Positions 27,154 to 27,657 of a DNA stretch of 27,657 nt are shown here, one piece after another. Below the pieces are notes generated by a model that did not search any database, had not been told where the DNA came from, and was given only the letters and a program-made list of their open reading frames with translations. The stretch lies in assembly GCA_016987375.1 (NCBI GenBank), contig PJRA01000198.1, forward strand, positions 169,827-197,483, read 5' to 3'. Position 1 is the stretch's first letter; every line of letters starts with the position of its first letter. Position numbers and translations under genes: made by a program. This stretch comes from Brachionus koreanus (Eukaryota > Rotifera > Eurotatoria > Ploima > Brachionidae).

Positions 27154-27657
27154 TTAAATAAACACGTTCTACAGTCATCAGAGAATAAAAAATAATTTGG
27201 GTGTGTTTTTTTCAAATGATGTAAAATAAGATGCACATGTTAGTTACTAATCCGGCAGAGCAAACATAATTTTAAAAATAAATGGAAATTTTTTTTTCTA
27301 ATTTTTGGACACAAATGTTTTAAAGTTACTTTAAACCTTACTGGTTAGATCTCCAATAATCATTTTTTGATCTCTCAGAAGAACCAAACATTTTTTAATG
27401 TTTTTTTTAAATTAAAAAATATTTAAAAAAAAGAATTATAATAATCTTAAAAATAATATAATTTTTTAAAGAAAATTTTACTTGAAATATTTACTTGAAA
27501 AATCTATTCAAAAGATACGAGGATTTACAAATTTTTCAAATGAATCAAATGACTCGTTTGGTGCTTTTAGTGTTAGTGTTTAGAATGCATTTTTGAAAGA
27601 AAACAAAAGTACATATATTTTATCATTATTTTTAATTTTTTTTAATAAATAAATAAT

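Larger units (their letters stand above)
26003..27657. other. 3' flank of the bHLH gene with two short transposons
   Basis: Contains the polyadenylation signal at 26122-26127, a tRNA-derived SINE (26351-26616) and a TTAA-flanked MITE (26939-27153). The remaining DNA, including 27158-27657, is AT-rich with no ORF or structure that I can support. Confidence 0.6.

Noticed and set aside
1..27657. CRISPR array, bacterial operon features or viral genes
   Set aside because: No regularly spaced repeats and no prokaryotic or viral genes; all recognisable genes are animal, with spliceosomal introns.

Overview
The window reads as nuclear DNA of a small-genome invertebrate animal. It is strongly AT-rich (roughly a quarter G+C by eye), uses the standard code, and has GT-AG introns of mostly 34-76 nt. 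AT-rich spacers carry A/T homopolymers and transposon debris. Gene content is metazoan: an SLC5 sodium/sugar cotransporter, mitochondrial intermediate peptidase, AKAP17A, mitochondrial L30, a DHHC palmitoyltransferase, the RNA polymerase I subunit PAF53, a membrane EGF protein and an achaete-scute-type bHLH factor. Base composition, tiny introns and transposon style suggest a monogonont rotifer such as Brachionus. That placement is an inference and no sequence here proves it.

Layout. 1-1506 is repeat-rich: one copy of a dispersed repeat, the 3' end of a non-LTR reverse transcriptase, and a 5'-truncated non-LTR insertion with a 14-bp target duplication. 1507-3867 (minus) is a six-exon SLC5 gene, divergent from MIPEP (plus, 4984-8194, three exons). 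A dead reverse transcriptase lies at 8345-8950. A plus-strand cluster follows: AKAP17A (9707-12450), MRPL30 (12629-13363), ZDHHC16 (13849-15096) and POLR1E (15244-16473), with gaps of about 150-490 nt. An internally deleted Tc1/mariner element (16765-17355) separates this cluster from a convergent minus-strand gene for a mucin-like EGF membrane protein (18355-19923) and a short membrane ORF (20197-20427). A 4.6-kb non-coding stretch leads to an ASCL-like gene (25028-26002). The right end holds a tRNA-derived SINE and a piggyBac-type TTAA MITE.

How the genes relate. MIPEP and MRPL30 act in mitochondria, POLR1E in rRNA transcription, AKAP17A in nuclear RNA processing/PKA anchoring, and ZDHHC16 in the ER/Golgi. 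The plus-strand housekeeping genes have a splice-acceptor-like pyrimidine-AG 0-13 nt before the start codon and mostly a very short 3' UTR. That is the arrangement expected for spliced-leader trans-splicing, possibly of a polycistronic transcript. The two introns near 1 kb (MIPEP intron 2, AKAP17A intron 3) are the ones that contain mobile-element debris. I see no clearly new biological system. The best candidates for follow-up are the trans-splicing/operon layout, the 34-nt intron, the unassigned dispersed repeat with a coding remnant, the orphan EGF protein and the bHLH factor with an enlarged loop.
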